Assembly (NCBI GenBank): GCA_943789355.1 | Contig: CALSTU010000002.1 | Span: forward strand, 186,001 to 250,000 | Direction: 5' to 3' | DNA length: 64,000 bases | Source of the DNA: UBA7430 sp002478765 | GTDB lineage: Bacteria > Bacteroidota > Bacteroidia > Flavobacteriales > UBA7430 | Shown here: in pieces, positions 45,647 to 55,184 of the stretch | Position numbering within the stretch: position 1 is the stretch's first letter | Layout of the letters: every line of letters starts with the position of its first letter | The notes under the pieces: generated by a model | The model's input: the letters and a program-made list of their open reading frames with translations, nothing else | The model's database searches: none | What the model was told of the DNA's origin: nothing | Made by a program: the position numbers and the translations under genes

Positions 45647-47212
45647 ATGGCTTGTCTTAAATTAATCTTACTTACGTTTACAATGATGCTGAGCAGTTTT
45701 TTATTTGCTCAGGTGGACCACGATGTGAAAGTTAGAGAGACGCTGTACAGCATCTCAAAAAAATACAACATAAGCATTCAAGATCTTGTCCGTGCAAACC
45801 CAAAAGCCAAAAGAGGCCTGCACGAAGGAATGCAGATTTCAATTCCTTCCGTAAATGGAGCATCAGACACTACAGAATACAAACTACACAAGGTAAGACC
45901 TTTAGAGTCTTTTTACTCCATACAATCAAAATACGGCATAAAAGCAAAGGAACTTCTACAGCTAAATCCATCACTATCCGAAGGTTTTAGAGCAGGAAAG
46001 CAGATTAAAATACCGATACACAAAACGGAAGAAATTGCTGAAGTAAAAAAAATAGAACGTGTTGAAGGACAGTTCGATTTTTTTGAGAAATTGAAAAATA
46101 AAAGATCTAAGTTCAAGAAAAAAGATTCTTACAACATCGCCTTTCTCCTGCCCCTATATCTTGATAAAAACGACACCATCGAAGTCTATCAAAATCCCGA
46201 AGGGAATTCAGAAATTTACAAGAAAACTCATTATGCCCTTGACTTTTACTCGGGAGCTAAAATTGCAATAGATAGCCTCCACAAGGCAGGGATGAGTATT
46301 AACATTCACGTTTATGACACTAAAAATGAGCCTGAAGAGACCTTTGATATTGTTACAAAGACCGCTTTTAACGATATGGACCTTGTTATAGGGCCTTTCT
46401 ACTCGAAAAATTTTAAAATAGCTGCGGATGTACTGCGACGAAAAAGAACGCCAATTGTAGCTCCCCTATCCTCTAAAAATTCCCTTTTAGAAAACACACC
46501 TCATGCATTTCAAGTGATTCCCTCTCAAAAACGACAAATAACGTATCTGTCTGAATACATTTCTGAGCATTATGGATCTGAATGCATCTCGATTGTGAGG
46601 CGAAACAATGAAGAAGAACAAAACTACGCGAATCTGATGCTCTCTTCACTCAAGTTGGATACAATGTTCAATTACAAAGAAATCCTCGTAGAAGAGGCTG
46701 TAATCGACTCTATCCACCATGAAATAGATTCTATGGCAGCAACCAATGTGTTTTTAATCCCATCTACAGACAAAGCCTTTGTTACGGATTTACTCACCAA
46801 ACTTAATGCTACAAGAGACCGTTCTTTGGTTCTCTTTGGCATGCCTGAATGGCATGACTTTGAGGGCTTGGACTACACCTACATGACCCATTTAAAAGTA
46901 CACCTTCCGAACAGTGGTCTTTTATCTTACCAGGACTCGCTGACGATGTACTTCGTAGAAAATTTCGAAGAATCTACGCGAAATGCTCCAAACGAAAGGT
47001 TTGCCTTTGCTGGGTTTGACATCACGTATTACTTTCTCTCGCAGCTAAAAAATCAGGGGGGGATTTCAACAGACATGTACCTGGAGCCCGAGCAGTTATT
47101 GAATATGAATTTCGACTTCAATGACAAAAGAAATAAACGCGATGGTTCAAGAAACCAATCCGTACAAATCATCCAATACAAAGAGTTCGAAATTGCCCCG
47201 ATTCGGGAATAA
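45647..47212 (+). CDS. LysM-domain protein fused to a periplasmic-binding-like domain
   Basis: 521 residues: signal peptide (MACLKLILLTFTMMLSSFLFAQ), two LysM peptidoglycan-binding domains (about 24-70 with E-T-L-Y-S-I-S-K-K-Y-N, and 79-125 with E-S-F-Y-S-I-Q-S-K-Y-G), a charged linker, then from about 165 a type 1 periplasmic-binding fold similar to branched-chain amino-acid receptors (Y-N-I-A-F-L-L-P-L-Y, S-G-A-K-I-A-I-D-S-L, L-V-I-G-P-F-Y-S-K-N, A-P-L-S-S-K-N). Proteins of this build are common in Bacteroidota, resembling LpoA-type regulators of cell-wall synthesis in fold; whether this one binds a ligand is not known. No transporter genes lie nearby. Confidence 0.82.
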   Translation: MACLKLILLTFTMMLSSFLFAQVDHDVKVRETLYSISKKYNISIQDLVRANPKAKRGLHEGMQISIPSVNGASDTTEYKLHKVRPLESFYSIQSKYGIKAKELLQLNPSLSEGFRAGKQIKIPIHKTEEIAEVKKIERVEGQFDFFEKLKNKRSKFKKKDSYNIAFLLPLYLDKNDTIEVYQNPEGNSEIYKKTHYALDFYSGAKIAIDSLHKAGMSINIHVYDTKNEPEETFDIVTKTAFNDMDLVIGPFYSKNFKIAADVLRRKRTPIVAPLSSKNSLLENTPHAFQVIPSQKRQITYLSEYISEHYGSECISIVRRNNEEEQNYANLMLSSLKLDTMFNYKEILVEEAVIDSIHHEIDSMAATNVFLIPSTDKAFVTDLLTKLNATRDRSLVLFGMPEWHDFEGLDYTYMTHLKVHLPNSGLLSYQDSLTMYFVENFEESTRNAPNERFAFAGFDITYYFLSQLKNQGGISTDMYLEPEQLLNMNFDFNDKRNKRDGSRNQSVQIIQYKEFEIAPIRE

Positions 47213-47214
47213 CT

Positions 47215-47994
47215 CTAGTGGATGTTTTTTATAAAACTTAAAACCTGATTGTTAAAAACAACGGGGTGTTCTACATTGACCACATGTCCACAATTTGGAA
47301 TGACATACAAGGCGGAGGAAGAATGGTTTTCAACCAATTTGGTGATGGACGGCAGGAACATATGATCTTCTTCCCCCATCACGTAGAGTGTGGGTATCCC
47401 TGAATCTTTTATTCGAAACAAGGCCAACAAAGGGTTTACTTCAGAAACGAGTGTAAACCACCTCTTAAACTCTTTCTGATAGAGCTTTTTAGCCTCATTG
47501 ATAAATAAATTCCTTGAGGCTCTGTGTTTTTTTCTTGGCATGATGATCACAGCAAAAAACCTGTAAAGCAACAAATAGGGTATTACCGATTTCAAAAGAA
47601 CACCCAATCGCATCAAAATTTGACCCCTAAAATTCAACTTCATGACAGCTCCAGCCATAATCATGCTGATACTTCGCTCAGGGTATCGTTCTGCGATCTC
47701 CCTGATGATTATGGTTCCGAGGGAAATTCCAATAAAGTGAGATTTCTGAATTTTTAAATGATCCAAAACCTCAATAATTTCATCACTTATTACGTCAAAT
47801 GTATACGATTTTAACTTTTCGTAGATGGGGCTTTTAGACTTACCGTGACCTCTCAGATCTACAAGCAGTACGTTGTAATGCTTTTTAAAATCCCTCAGTT
47901 GCTGATACCAAATGGAACTGCTACCACCAGCACCATGAATGAAGGTTACCCATTCCTTTTTTTCATCAAGAATATGTGTACTGAAATGAAGCAT
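47215..47994 (-). CDS. Alpha/beta hydrolase
   Basis: About 259 residues from the first ATG at 47994; TTG or GTG starts up to 48030 are possible. The oxyanion region F-I-H-G-A-G-G-S-S-S-I-W, nucleophile elbow G-I-S-L-G, acid in M-G-E-E-D-H and catalytic His in N-C-G-H-V-V-N-V-E-H-P are all in order, so the catalytic triad is complete. No signal peptide is seen. This fold covers esterases, haloalkane dehalogenases, C-C bond hydrolases and others; the substrate cannot be told. It ends 2 bp from the convergent LysM gene. Confidence 0.88.
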   Translation of the reverse strand: MLHFSTHILDEKKEWVTFIHGAGGSSSIWYQQLRDFKKHYNVLLVDLRGHGKSKSPIYEKLKSYTFDVISDEIIEVLDHLKIQKSHFIGISLGTIIIREIAERYPERSISMIMAGAVMKLNFRGQILMRLGVLLKSVIPYLLLYRFFAVIIMPRKKHRASRNLFINEAKKLYQKEFKRWFTLVSEVNPLLALFRIKDSGIPTLYVMGEEDHMFLPSITKLVENHSSSALYVIPNCGHVVNVEHPVVFNNQVLSFIKNIH

Positions 47995-48180
47995 TAATTT
48001 TGTCTTATCTAATTTTTGTTTCAACACCAAAAGGCGAAAAACAATGATAAGACAAAATTAACTTTTTTTCAAGACAAAATTAAAAGACTTGAGATTCTAA
48101 AATCCACACAGGTTTACAGGAACAATAAGGGCTGTCGTTAATGTTCTGACGACAAGTTCAAAAAGTACTAAAAAAGCTAA

Positions 48181-49143
48181 CTAGTACTTTACCCAGGGTA
48201 AACTTATTGTTTTCGTTTCTGAAGAAGTCTTTATCATATATAGACCCGGTGATAAATTCTCCAAGTCCAATTCGTAAGGCTCATTATCTTGAATATTTAC
48301 CAGGTTCAATCTGCGTTCAATTTTACCTGTAACATTGACAACCTGAACCTGCAGTTTTTCTAGAAACTCATTGGAACGTATGAAGAGTTTATTGTCAGAC
48401 GGATTAGGATATAAGTCCAACTCAAATTCGCGAAGTTCATCTACTCCAACCGATTCATCAGCATCACAAACACCATCGTCATCCGAATCGTTGTCTACAA
48501 CCGTTCCGGTACCGTCAGTATCTCCCGAACAAGATGCACAGGCGTCTAAATCTGTTGGGTAAACACAGGAACTCTTATCGTCATTTGGAGTTGTATCCGA
48601 ATAATAATTGCATGCCGTAGGATCAGTACAGGCGACAACTTTTAATCGAAGTTGAGGCAACATAGTGTCCGGGATGGTAATATACATCTTCGGAAGTTTA
48701 TAGTAGTTCCCGATACTATCGGATGCCATGGCATAGGTCACCAATACAAATTGATACTTTAGGTCTTGTTCTGTTACTTGACTTGGTCTACCTGACAAAT
48801 ACATTTCCGCCCAATCATTCGTGGAGAACATCGCGCTATCGCCAATACTAGAGTTGATGTACGAAGGTAATTCTAGGAACTTCACAAACAATGAATCTGT
48901 GTAAAACCTGACCTCACGATCCTGATAAGGAAGGTCGAAATGGGGTTCTGGTAATATCCTTAATTTTTCAGAAAAAGCTCGGTTGACATCCGTTTCTATG
49001 GTGATTATCGAACTGTCTTCGTTTAGGGAATAATCACACGATAACGTGAGCTCAAAATTGATGTTACTCGATCTAAATTGAAAGGTTTGGGCCAAAGACA
49101 ATTGAACAATTGAAATGGCCAGACATGTAAATAATTTTCGCAT
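48181..49143 (-). CDS. Secreted T9SS protein with one Cys loop and a calcium-type segment
   Basis: About 320 residues from the ATG at 49143, which begins a signal peptide (MRKLFTCLAISIVQLSLAQ); the longer frame to 49176 is unlikely. An N-terminal beta-rich region has no motif I know. It is followed by a Cys loop related to those of proteins A-E (C-T-D-P-T-A-C-N-Y-Y), a D-N-D-S-D-D-D-G-V-C-D-A-D-E calcium-type segment and a T9SS sorting domain (L-D-L-Y-P-N-P-S-D-N-K, G-L-Y-M-I-K-T) ending L-P-W-V-K-Y. The same L-P-W-V-K ending is found in the neighbouring M43 protease. Function unknown. Confidence 0.8.
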   Translation of the reverse strand: MRKLFTCLAISIVQLSLAQTFQFRSSNINFELTLSCDYSLNEDSSIITIETDVNRAFSEKLRILPEPHFDLPYQDREVRFYTDSLFVKFLELPSYINSSIGDSAMFSTNDWAEMYLSGRPSQVTEQDLKYQFVLVTYAMASDSIGNYYKLPKMYITIPDTMLPQLRLKVVACTDPTACNYYSDTTPNDDKSSCVYPTDLDACASCSGDTDGTGTVVDNDSDDDGVCDADESVGVDELREFELDLYPNPSDNKLFIRSNEFLEKLQVQVVNVTGKIERRLNLVNIQDNEPYELDLENLSPGLYMIKTSSETKTISLPWVKY

Positions 49144-49361
49144 AATTAATTGATTAAAATTTATATTTATCAGCATCCAATGGATGCCATCATCTAATTC
49201 TAATATACGTTGGGGCGGGTATTATTTTGAGCTTTAATAAAGCTTATCACTAATAAAATGGGATTGTCTCCTCCCTAAGATACAAAATGATGCTTGATTA
49301 ACATCAAAATGAACTTTTTTAGATTAACAATAAGGATCTTAGAGCTGATTTAAACGCTAAA

Positions 49362-51872
49362 TTATTGTTTGACCCATGGTAAAACAATCGTATTTTTATC
49401 ATTACTTGCTTTTATCAAATACATGCCATCTGATAAATGGCCTACGTGTACCTCTACAGATTGAAGGTTCCTCAATTCAAGCTCCATGAGAACTTCTCCC
49501 ATAATATTGATGATCTCTACCGCTATGTAATCTTGCAAACGATCAACAACCAAATATACTTTTTCTTCCACCGGGTTTGGATACAAGGTGAGATTTAGAT
49601 GATTGTACTCTTGAATACCAATTTCCTCATCGCAGATTTCATCGCCGTCATGGTCATTTAAACATGTTCCAAAACAATCCAAATAATCTTCTGTAGGGTA
49701 AGTACAAAGGGTGTTATTCGCATCTGTTGTTAATCCGGCATCGTAATTACAAGCTGCTAAATCTTTACAAGCTTCTACTTCATCTGCATTACAAACACCA
49801 TCGTCATCGTCATCCTGATCTACAATAGATCCTTCCAAACAAATATCACAAGCTCCAGTCAAGGAACCACCTGCTATTATCACACCCGCTTCACATGAGT
49901 CACACGCAGAAGGAATACCAACACAAGAAGCATCCGAAAGTTCTGCAGCTGGATTGAAATTACAATCATCAACTACCGTGCAGCCCTCAACAAGATCTCG
50001 AATTAAAATGCCGTAATCATCTGCTCTTTGCGCATATGCTTCGCCACAGATCTGAGGCTCAATACCCGAATTGGAAATCACTCTCATGCGCAACAATTGA
50101 TTTGAAAGATAATTGCCGGGTAAGGTAAGTGTTGTTGAAACTGTCTTTAATAAACCAATACCAATAGAATCTATCCACACCCGTTCGTTGACGCCTTGAT
50201 CATTTGTAAGATCAAAAACACCGTTGTTATTCCAATCTATCCAGACTTCCAAAAACTGCTTGTTGTAGGAATCGGCCTTGTAAGTAGCGCTCAGGTTATA
50301 ATCTACTCCGGGAGTTAAAATCGTGTTTTTTGAACACGTAAAGTCTTGCATAGAACTCTCGGGAATGTATGTACTTGTTGAATGATTAATGGTGTGTAAC
50401 TTCAGATTTGCAACACCAAGACCATAACTTGCACTGTGATATCTACTCGATGAATTACAGGTACTTAGAACAGGTTCAGATACTGTTATGAAATTTGATT
50501 TGGTTAGGCTGTCTGTCCCGTAAGCATTCTTAACGGCTAGAGTAACCGTGTAATTCCCTGTATAATCAAAGGTGATTTTAGGATTTTGATCGATTGAGTA
50601 ATACGGAGGGTTTACACCATTATCAAAGGTCCAATCAAATGTAATCCCATCCAATGATTCGTTTGTGTATGCGTTGGGAGTAGAGGTTGACTCGTTGGTA
50701 AACGTGATTGAACTTCCAAGGCAAGCTAAAGGTGATTCAACTGAAAAATCAACGGATGCGATCGTCGTTGGCGTCAAAGCTGTGTTCGCATTTATCGTAA
50801 GAAATGATGCCCTTTCATTCAATAAGGCAGACTTTACCACAGCTCTTTGCCCGAAAGTAAATTCATTCGCACATCCGGTATAATCCATGTAGTTGTGTAT
50901 GTGGTCTTGATGAGTTCCATTGGCTTTATGGGTGGGGGACATTAGAGCATAAAAATTAGGATCACATGGATTTACATCTGTATTGTCACAATCATTATAC
51001 AAATCATCTATAAACATGCTGCGTATGTGCATAGGTGTATCCTCTATCCCATCATCACCACATTGGTAAACACCGTTATTCGAATCGTCGTCACCATCAA
51101 AAGTATGTGGTAAATTGAACGCATGACCCATTTCATGAGCCCAGGTCTCATCTGATTCATCTATGTATGCACAAGATAAAACAACAGCTCCGTCATTAGG
51201 TTTCCCGTGCTCTGAGGCATAATATGCATAACCTGCTATAAATTCTTCACTAAGACAATTGCTGTTATCAATTTTGTGAACCAACCAGACATTGTAATAT
51301 TTACTGGGATTCCAAATGCTGAACTCTTTCAAGGAATTCACGCTAGCATCACGCTCATACTCGGGCATGCCCAAATCTCCAACACCATGATTCACATAGT
51401 TGCTGTGAGCACTCATATCTTTGCGAACAATACCGTTGGTGGAATTTCCTTTTTCGTCTTGAACCGCGAGTACAAATTCAATTTTCATATCCACCCCGTT
51501 GCCATCACCTTTAGATCCCGATACTTTTCTCCAGAAATTATTTAAATAACGAACTCCCGTTCGCACCTCTGTATCCGAGATATTGGTCCCAACTCCTAAA
51601 GCTTCGCCATTGTGCATCACATGAACAACAATTGGTACTTGATAAACCCCAGAAGCTAATCTGTAAAAATTTTCTTGCGCATTTCTTCTACTTTCGCTGC
51701 TTTGTTCGTAACGCATTCTGTAAGCTACATCATTTTGCATCTTTTCATCATGAATAAGATCCGTAGCACAAAATCTGTTGTTTAATGATTTTATATTCAC
51801 CGCATGCTTCTGAGCCATAACGGTAAAGTTATGAACCAATAAAAATATGACAATATAAAGAAAATACTTCAT
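49362..51872 (-). CDS. Secreted M43 (pappalysin) family metalloprotease with PKD, GEVED-type and Cys-loop domains, T9SS cargo
   Basis: 836 residues with signal peptide (MKYFLYIVIFLLVHNFTVMA). The zinc site W-A-H-E-M-G-H-A-F-N-L-P-H-T-F (H-E-x-x-H-x-x-x-x-x-H) lies near residue 250, with the Met-turn in H-N-Y-M-D-Y-T, as in M43 peptidases. A PKD-like domain (about 370-470; D-W-T-F-D-N-G-V-N-P), a GEVED-type beta domain (W-I-D-W-N-N-N-G-V-F-D), Cys loops and a calcium-type D-Q-D-D-D-D-D-G-V-C-N-A-D-E segment follow. A canonical T9SS tail (L-T-L-Y-P-N-P-V-E-E-K) ends in L-P-W-V-K-Q. It should be an active extracellular or cell-surface endopeptidase; its substrate is unknown. Confidence 0.92.
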   Translation of the reverse strand: MKYFLYIVIFLLVHNFTVMAQKHAVNIKSLNNRFCATDLIHDEKMQNDVAYRMRYEQSSESRRNAQENFYRLASGVYQVPIVVHVMHNGEALGVGTNISDTEVRTGVRYLNNFWRKVSGSKGDGNGVDMKIEFVLAVQDEKGNSTNGIVRKDMSAHSNYVNHGVGDLGMPEYERDASVNSLKEFSIWNPSKYYNVWLVHKIDNSNCLSEEFIAGYAYYASEHGKPNDGAVVLSCAYIDESDETWAHEMGHAFNLPHTFDGDDDSNNGVYQCGDDGIEDTPMHIRSMFIDDLYNDCDNTDVNPCDPNFYALMSPTHKANGTHQDHIHNYMDYTGCANEFTFGQRAVVKSALLNERASFLTINANTALTPTTIASVDFSVESPLACLGSSITFTNESTSTPNAYTNESLDGITFDWTFDNGVNPPYYSIDQNPKITFDYTGNYTVTLAVKNAYGTDSLTKSNFITVSEPVLSTCNSSSRYHSASYGLGVANLKLHTINHSTSTYIPESSMQDFTCSKNTILTPGVDYNLSATYKADSYNKQFLEVWIDWNNNGVFDLTNDQGVNERVWIDSIGIGLLKTVSTTLTLPGNYLSNQLLRMRVISNSGIEPQICGEAYAQRADDYGILIRDLVEGCTVVDDCNFNPAAELSDASCVGIPSACDSCEAGVIIAGGSLTGACDICLEGSIVDQDDDDDGVCNADEVEACKDLAACNYDAGLTTDANNTLCTYPTEDYLDCFGTCLNDHDGDEICDEEIGIQEYNHLNLTLYPNPVEEKVYLVVDRLQDYIAVEIINIMGEVLMELELRNLQSVEVHVGHLSDGMYLIKASNDKNTIVLPWVKQ

Positions 51873-52055
51873 GAACCCTTACCTTAAAAAATTGCATTAG
51901 GAAACTAAGAAAAACCATTTCTGCACTCAGAAACAGCTCTTAAAGAACAAAAACAATACCAAATTCAACTACGATAAGTTGAACCCCAAGATCCTTTTAG
52001 TCTAAACGGTAAATGGAACTATAAATTGTGGACGTTTTGATGCGACGATAACTTG

Positions 52056-53336
52056 TTAAAAGTTCGCTTCAAATTTATTTTTAATTTCCACCAAACAGAG
52101 GTTACCTATACTGCCTTCATGAGAATGATTTACCTTTTTATCGGGATTAAAATCACCAGCGAAGATTTCAGTTCCTAGTTTCTTGTAAGCATCTCGGAAG
52201 GTCATGCCACTCATCACCAATTTATTAACCTCTTCAACGCTGTACATGTAATCATAAATAGCATGGTCAATGCAGTCTTGATTCACGATAACGTGCTGAA
52301 GCATAAAACTTGCAACCTCCAAATTGTCTTTTAAAGTGTCAATGGCTTCCATGTAGTTTTCTTTCAACAATTGAAAATCCCTATGGTAGCCACTGGTAAG
52401 ATTATTGGTCATCGTGATGATCTCTGTGGGTAAATTTTGAACTTTGTTGCTCTTCGCACGCAACAATTCAAAGACATCCGGATTTTGTTTGTGTGGCATG
52501 ATACTCGAACCTGTGGTAAGTTCTTTTGGAAAACCCAAAAAATTAAAGTTCTGACTCATGTACAAACAAACATCCGAGGCCAATTTGGATAGCGTTGAGG
52601 AGACCGAAGCCATAGCAAAAGCGGTTGTTTTTTCTAGTCGACCTCTACTCATCTGGGCTGCAACAACATTGTACTTTAGGGTTTCAAAGCCCATCAGCTC
52701 CGTGGTCATCGTTCTATTGATTGGAAAAGATGAACCGTAACCTGCGGCTGAGCCTAGTGGGTTTTGATCGCTGATTTTATACGCCGCGTTCAATAAAATA
52801 AGATCATCAATTAAGCATTCTGCATAGGACGCAAACCAAAGCCCAAAAGAAGAAGGCATTGCTACTTGAAGATGTGTATAACCTGGAATCAAAACATCCT
52901 TATGTTTATCACTCAGGGCCATCAAGGTATCAAAGAGCTTTTTGACGCCTTCTTTTATTTCTTGGATTTCTGATTTGGTATACAAGTGTAAGTCTACCAG
53001 AACTTGATCGTTTCGAGATCTTGCGGTATGAATTTTCTTACCTGCTTCTCCAATTTTTTTCACCAATTCAAACTCTATTTTACTGTGTACATCCTCAAAG
53101 GTATCTTCGATGATGAATGTTCCATCATCTATGGTTGCCTGAATTTCCGACAAACCTAATAAAAGAGAATCTAACTCTTCTTTTGTAAGTATCTCAATGC
53201 TATGAAGCATTTTGGCATGTGCCACGCTACCCGTAACATCGTGTTTGGCAAGTTTTAAGTCCAGTATACGGTCTTTTCCGGTCGTATATTTGTCTACGAT
53301 ATTATTTGTATTGTATCCTTTATCCCAAAGTTTCAT
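52056..53336 (-). CDS. argH: Argininosuccinate lyase
   Basis: A 426-residue fumarase/aspartase-superfamily enzyme splitting argininosuccinate into arginine and fumarate. The signature G-S-S-I-M-P-H-K-Q-N-P-D (catalytic Ser loop) is present, along with H-T-A-R-S-R-N-D-Q-V and G-Y-T-H-L-Q-V-A-M-P. The length is slightly shorter than the about 460 residues common elsewhere, which is usual for Bacteroidota. It is the last gene of the arginine operon, 10 bp after the M20 deacylase gene. Confidence 0.96.
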   Translation of the reverse strand: MKLWDKGYNTNNIVDKYTTGKDRILDLKLAKHDVTGSVAHAKMLHSIEILTKEELDSLLLGLSEIQATIDDGTFIIEDTFEDVHSKIEFELVKKIGEAGKKIHTARSRNDQVLVDLHLYTKSEIQEIKEGVKKLFDTLMALSDKHKDVLIPGYTHLQVAMPSSFGLWFASYAECLIDDLILLNAAYKISDQNPLGSAAGYGSSFPINRTMTTELMGFETLKYNVVAAQMSRGRLEKTTAFAMASVSSTLSKLASDVCLYMSQNFNFLGFPKELTTGSSIMPHKQNPDVFELLRAKSNKVQNLPTEIITMTNNLTSGYHRDFQLLKENYMEAIDTLKDNLEVASFMLQHVIVNQDCIDHAIYDYMYSVEEVNKLVMSGMTFRDAYKKLGTEIFAGDFNPDKKVNHSHEGSIGNLCLVEIKNKFEANF

Positions 53337-53346
53337 AGCTTCTTAT

Positions 53347-54402
53347 TTACAAAATTTTACTCAATAGTTCTTTGTACAATCGAATACCTTCTTCAATTTC
53401 ACTGACAAGCACATATTCGTTAGCACTATGAGATCGCAAGGATACTCCTGGTCCAAGTTTCAATGAGTGGCAAGTCAACACGGATTGATCTGAGAGTGTA
53501 GGCGACCCGTATGTCTTTCTACCCATTTCAACTCCAGCGAGTACCAATGGATGGTTTTCATCAATAGATGATGAGTTCAATTTAAACGATCGAGGTTTCA
53601 ATTCACTCTTGGTGTTTTCGGAAATGATATCAAAAACTTCTCTATTGCTGTAAGCTTCATTGACACGTATATCAATCACAAAATGACATTCCGCAGGTAC
53701 TAAGTTATGTAATTCCCCTGCTTTAATTTGCGTGACACTCATTTTCACCTTCCCCAACTGATCTGAAACCTTTGAGAATTTGTAGTTATTGATCCACTCA
53801 ATATCTTGTATGGCGTTGTTGATCGCATTTACGGTATTTTCATGAGCCGCATGTCCAGGAATCCCTTTCGCATAAGCATCAATCACCAACAATCCTTTTT
53901 CTGCAATGGCTAAATGCATTTCTGTAGGTTCACCAACAATAGCAAAATCTATTTCAGGTAGAATTCCAAGAATACTATTTAATCCATTTGGTCCAGAGCT
54001 TTCCTCTTCAGCGCTTGCTGCAACGGCTAAATTGTAGTTCATGTTTTTTTGCTCGTAAAAATGAACGAAGGTAGAAAGTAAACTTACTAAACATCCTCCA
54101 GCATCATTACTACCCAAACCATACAGCTTATCCCCTTCTATAAAAGCATCATAAGGATCATTGGTGTATCCCTTGTTTGGTCGAACGGTATCGTGGTGAG
54201 AGTTCAATAAGATGGTTGGCTTGTTTTCATCAAAATATTTGTTGACAGCCCAAATGTTATTCTGACTTCTATTAAAAGTAACACCGTGATCTTTCAACCA
54301 ACTTTCAATAATGATGGCGGTGTTGTGCTCCTCGCTCGAAAATGATTGCGTTTGAATCAATTCCTGAAGCAACTCAACAGCTATTTGATATTGTTCTTTC
54401 AT
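53347..54402 (-). CDS. argE: M20 family N-acyl-ornithine/citrulline deacylase (ArgE-like)
   Basis: A 351-residue M20 di-zinc amidohydrolase. The metal ligands are visible: H in N-S-H-H-D-T-V, D in G-S-N-D-A-G-G, and the catalytic/metal E-E in A-S-A-E-E-E-S-S. The dimerisation domain contains G-I-P-G-H-A-A. In the operon it follows argB and the ArgF-like carbamoyltransferase. In this phylum carbamoylation can precede deacylation, so its substrate may be an N-acyl-citrulline rather than N-acetylornithine (known for Bacteroidota and Xanthomonas, inferred here). Confidence 0.9.
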   Translation of the reverse strand: MKEQYQIAVELLQELIQTQSFSSEEHNTAIIIESWLKDHGVTFNRSQNNIWAVNKYFDENKPTILLNSHHDTVRPNKGYTNDPYDAFIEGDKLYGLGSNDAGGCLVSLLSTFVHFYEQKNMNYNLAVAASAEEESSGPNGLNSILGILPEIDFAIVGEPTEMHLAIAEKGLLVIDAYAKGIPGHAAHENTVNAINNAIQDIEWINNYKFSKVSDQLGKVKMSVTQIKAGELHNLVPAECHFVIDIRVNEAYSNREVFDIISENTKSELKPRSFKLNSSSIDENHPLVLAGVEMGRKTYGSPTLSDQSVLTCHSLKLGPGVSLRSHSANEYVLVSEIEEGIRLYKELLSKIL

Positions 54403-54404
54403 AA

Positions 54405-55184
54405 TTAAAGTGTTAAAAGTGTGTGTGCTTCAGTTCTGTTCTTGATAAAATTGGTGTTTCCAATCATTACCCTGGATACGTTATTATTCAGAGCATGAAA
54501 TGCATTCTCCATTTTAGGAAGCATTCCATCGTGAATCACGTTTTGTTCTCTCAAATTTCGATAGTCTGCTGTATTGATGTTTTCTACAACGGAATCATCG
54601 TCGTTAACGTCCATCAATACGCCTTTCTTATCAAAACAGTAAATCAATTCTGTATCGTATTTAACACTCATTGCTATTGCAACTTCGGTCGCTATCGTAT
54701 CGGCATTTGTATTCAACAACTGTCCTGAACCGTCGTGACAAATAGCTGAAAAAACAGGCGTCATTTGGTTTTCAATAAAAGCGTCTATAACATTAGGATC
54801 GACAGATTCTATATCGCCTACAAAACCAAAATCGGTAGGACTTGCTGGGCGCTTCGATGCTCTTATTGTATTGGCATCAGCACCTGAAAGACCTATAGCA
54901 TTACATGCTTTAGACTGTAGCGAGGCGGTTATGTTTTTATTGATTAAGCCGGCATAAACCATAGTAACAACATCCAAATTTTCTTTGGAAGTGATTCTAC
55001 GCCCTTCGTGCATACGTGTTTCAATTCCTAATTTGTCGCTCAAAGCCGTGGCAATTTTACCACCTCCATGAATTAAAATCTTAGGTGCTTCTACGCTGCT
55101 AAAATCTTCTAAAAATGACTCTAATTTCTCTGCATTATTGATGATTTCACCACCTATTTTGATGACCGTTAGTTTAGTCTTCAT
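54405..55184 (-). CDS. argB: N-acetylglutamate kinase (amino-acid kinase family)
   Basis: A 259-residue amino-acid kinase phosphorylating N-acyl-glutamate, the second step of the acylated arginine pathway. Motifs are V-I-K-I-G-G-E-I at the N-terminus, I-L-I-H-G-G-G-K, the substrate loop E-G-R-R-I-T, G-L-S-G-A-D-A-N and N-T-N-A-D-T-I-A near the ATP site. It lacks the N-terminal extension of arginine-inhibited hexameric enzymes, so feedback inhibition at this step is not indicated. It overlaps the upstream argF-like gene by 11 bp and is followed 2 bp later by argE. Confidence 0.94.
   Translation of the reverse strand: MKTKLTVIKIGGEIINNAEKLESFLEDFSSVEAPKILIHGGGKIATALSDKLGIETRMHEGRRITSKENLDVVTMVYAGLINKNITASLQSKACNAIGLSGADANTIRASKRPASPTDFGFVGDIESVDPNVIDAFIENQMTPVFSAICHDGSGQLLNTNADTIATEVAIAMSVKYDTELIYCFDKKGVLMDVNDDDSVVENINTADYRNLREQNVIHDGMLPKMENAFHALNNNVSRVMIGNTNFIKNRTEAHTLLTL

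Noticed and set aside
47056..47062. G7 run inside the LysM gene as a phase-variation site
   Set aside because: The frame is intact, the run encodes Gly-Gly in a normal context, and there is no comparison copy to suggest variability.
49144..49361. Search for a C tract upstream of the other T9SS genes (44.8, 49.1 and 51.9 kb)
   Set aside because: None has a run longer than three C near its start codon, so the tract is specific to the five giant genes.
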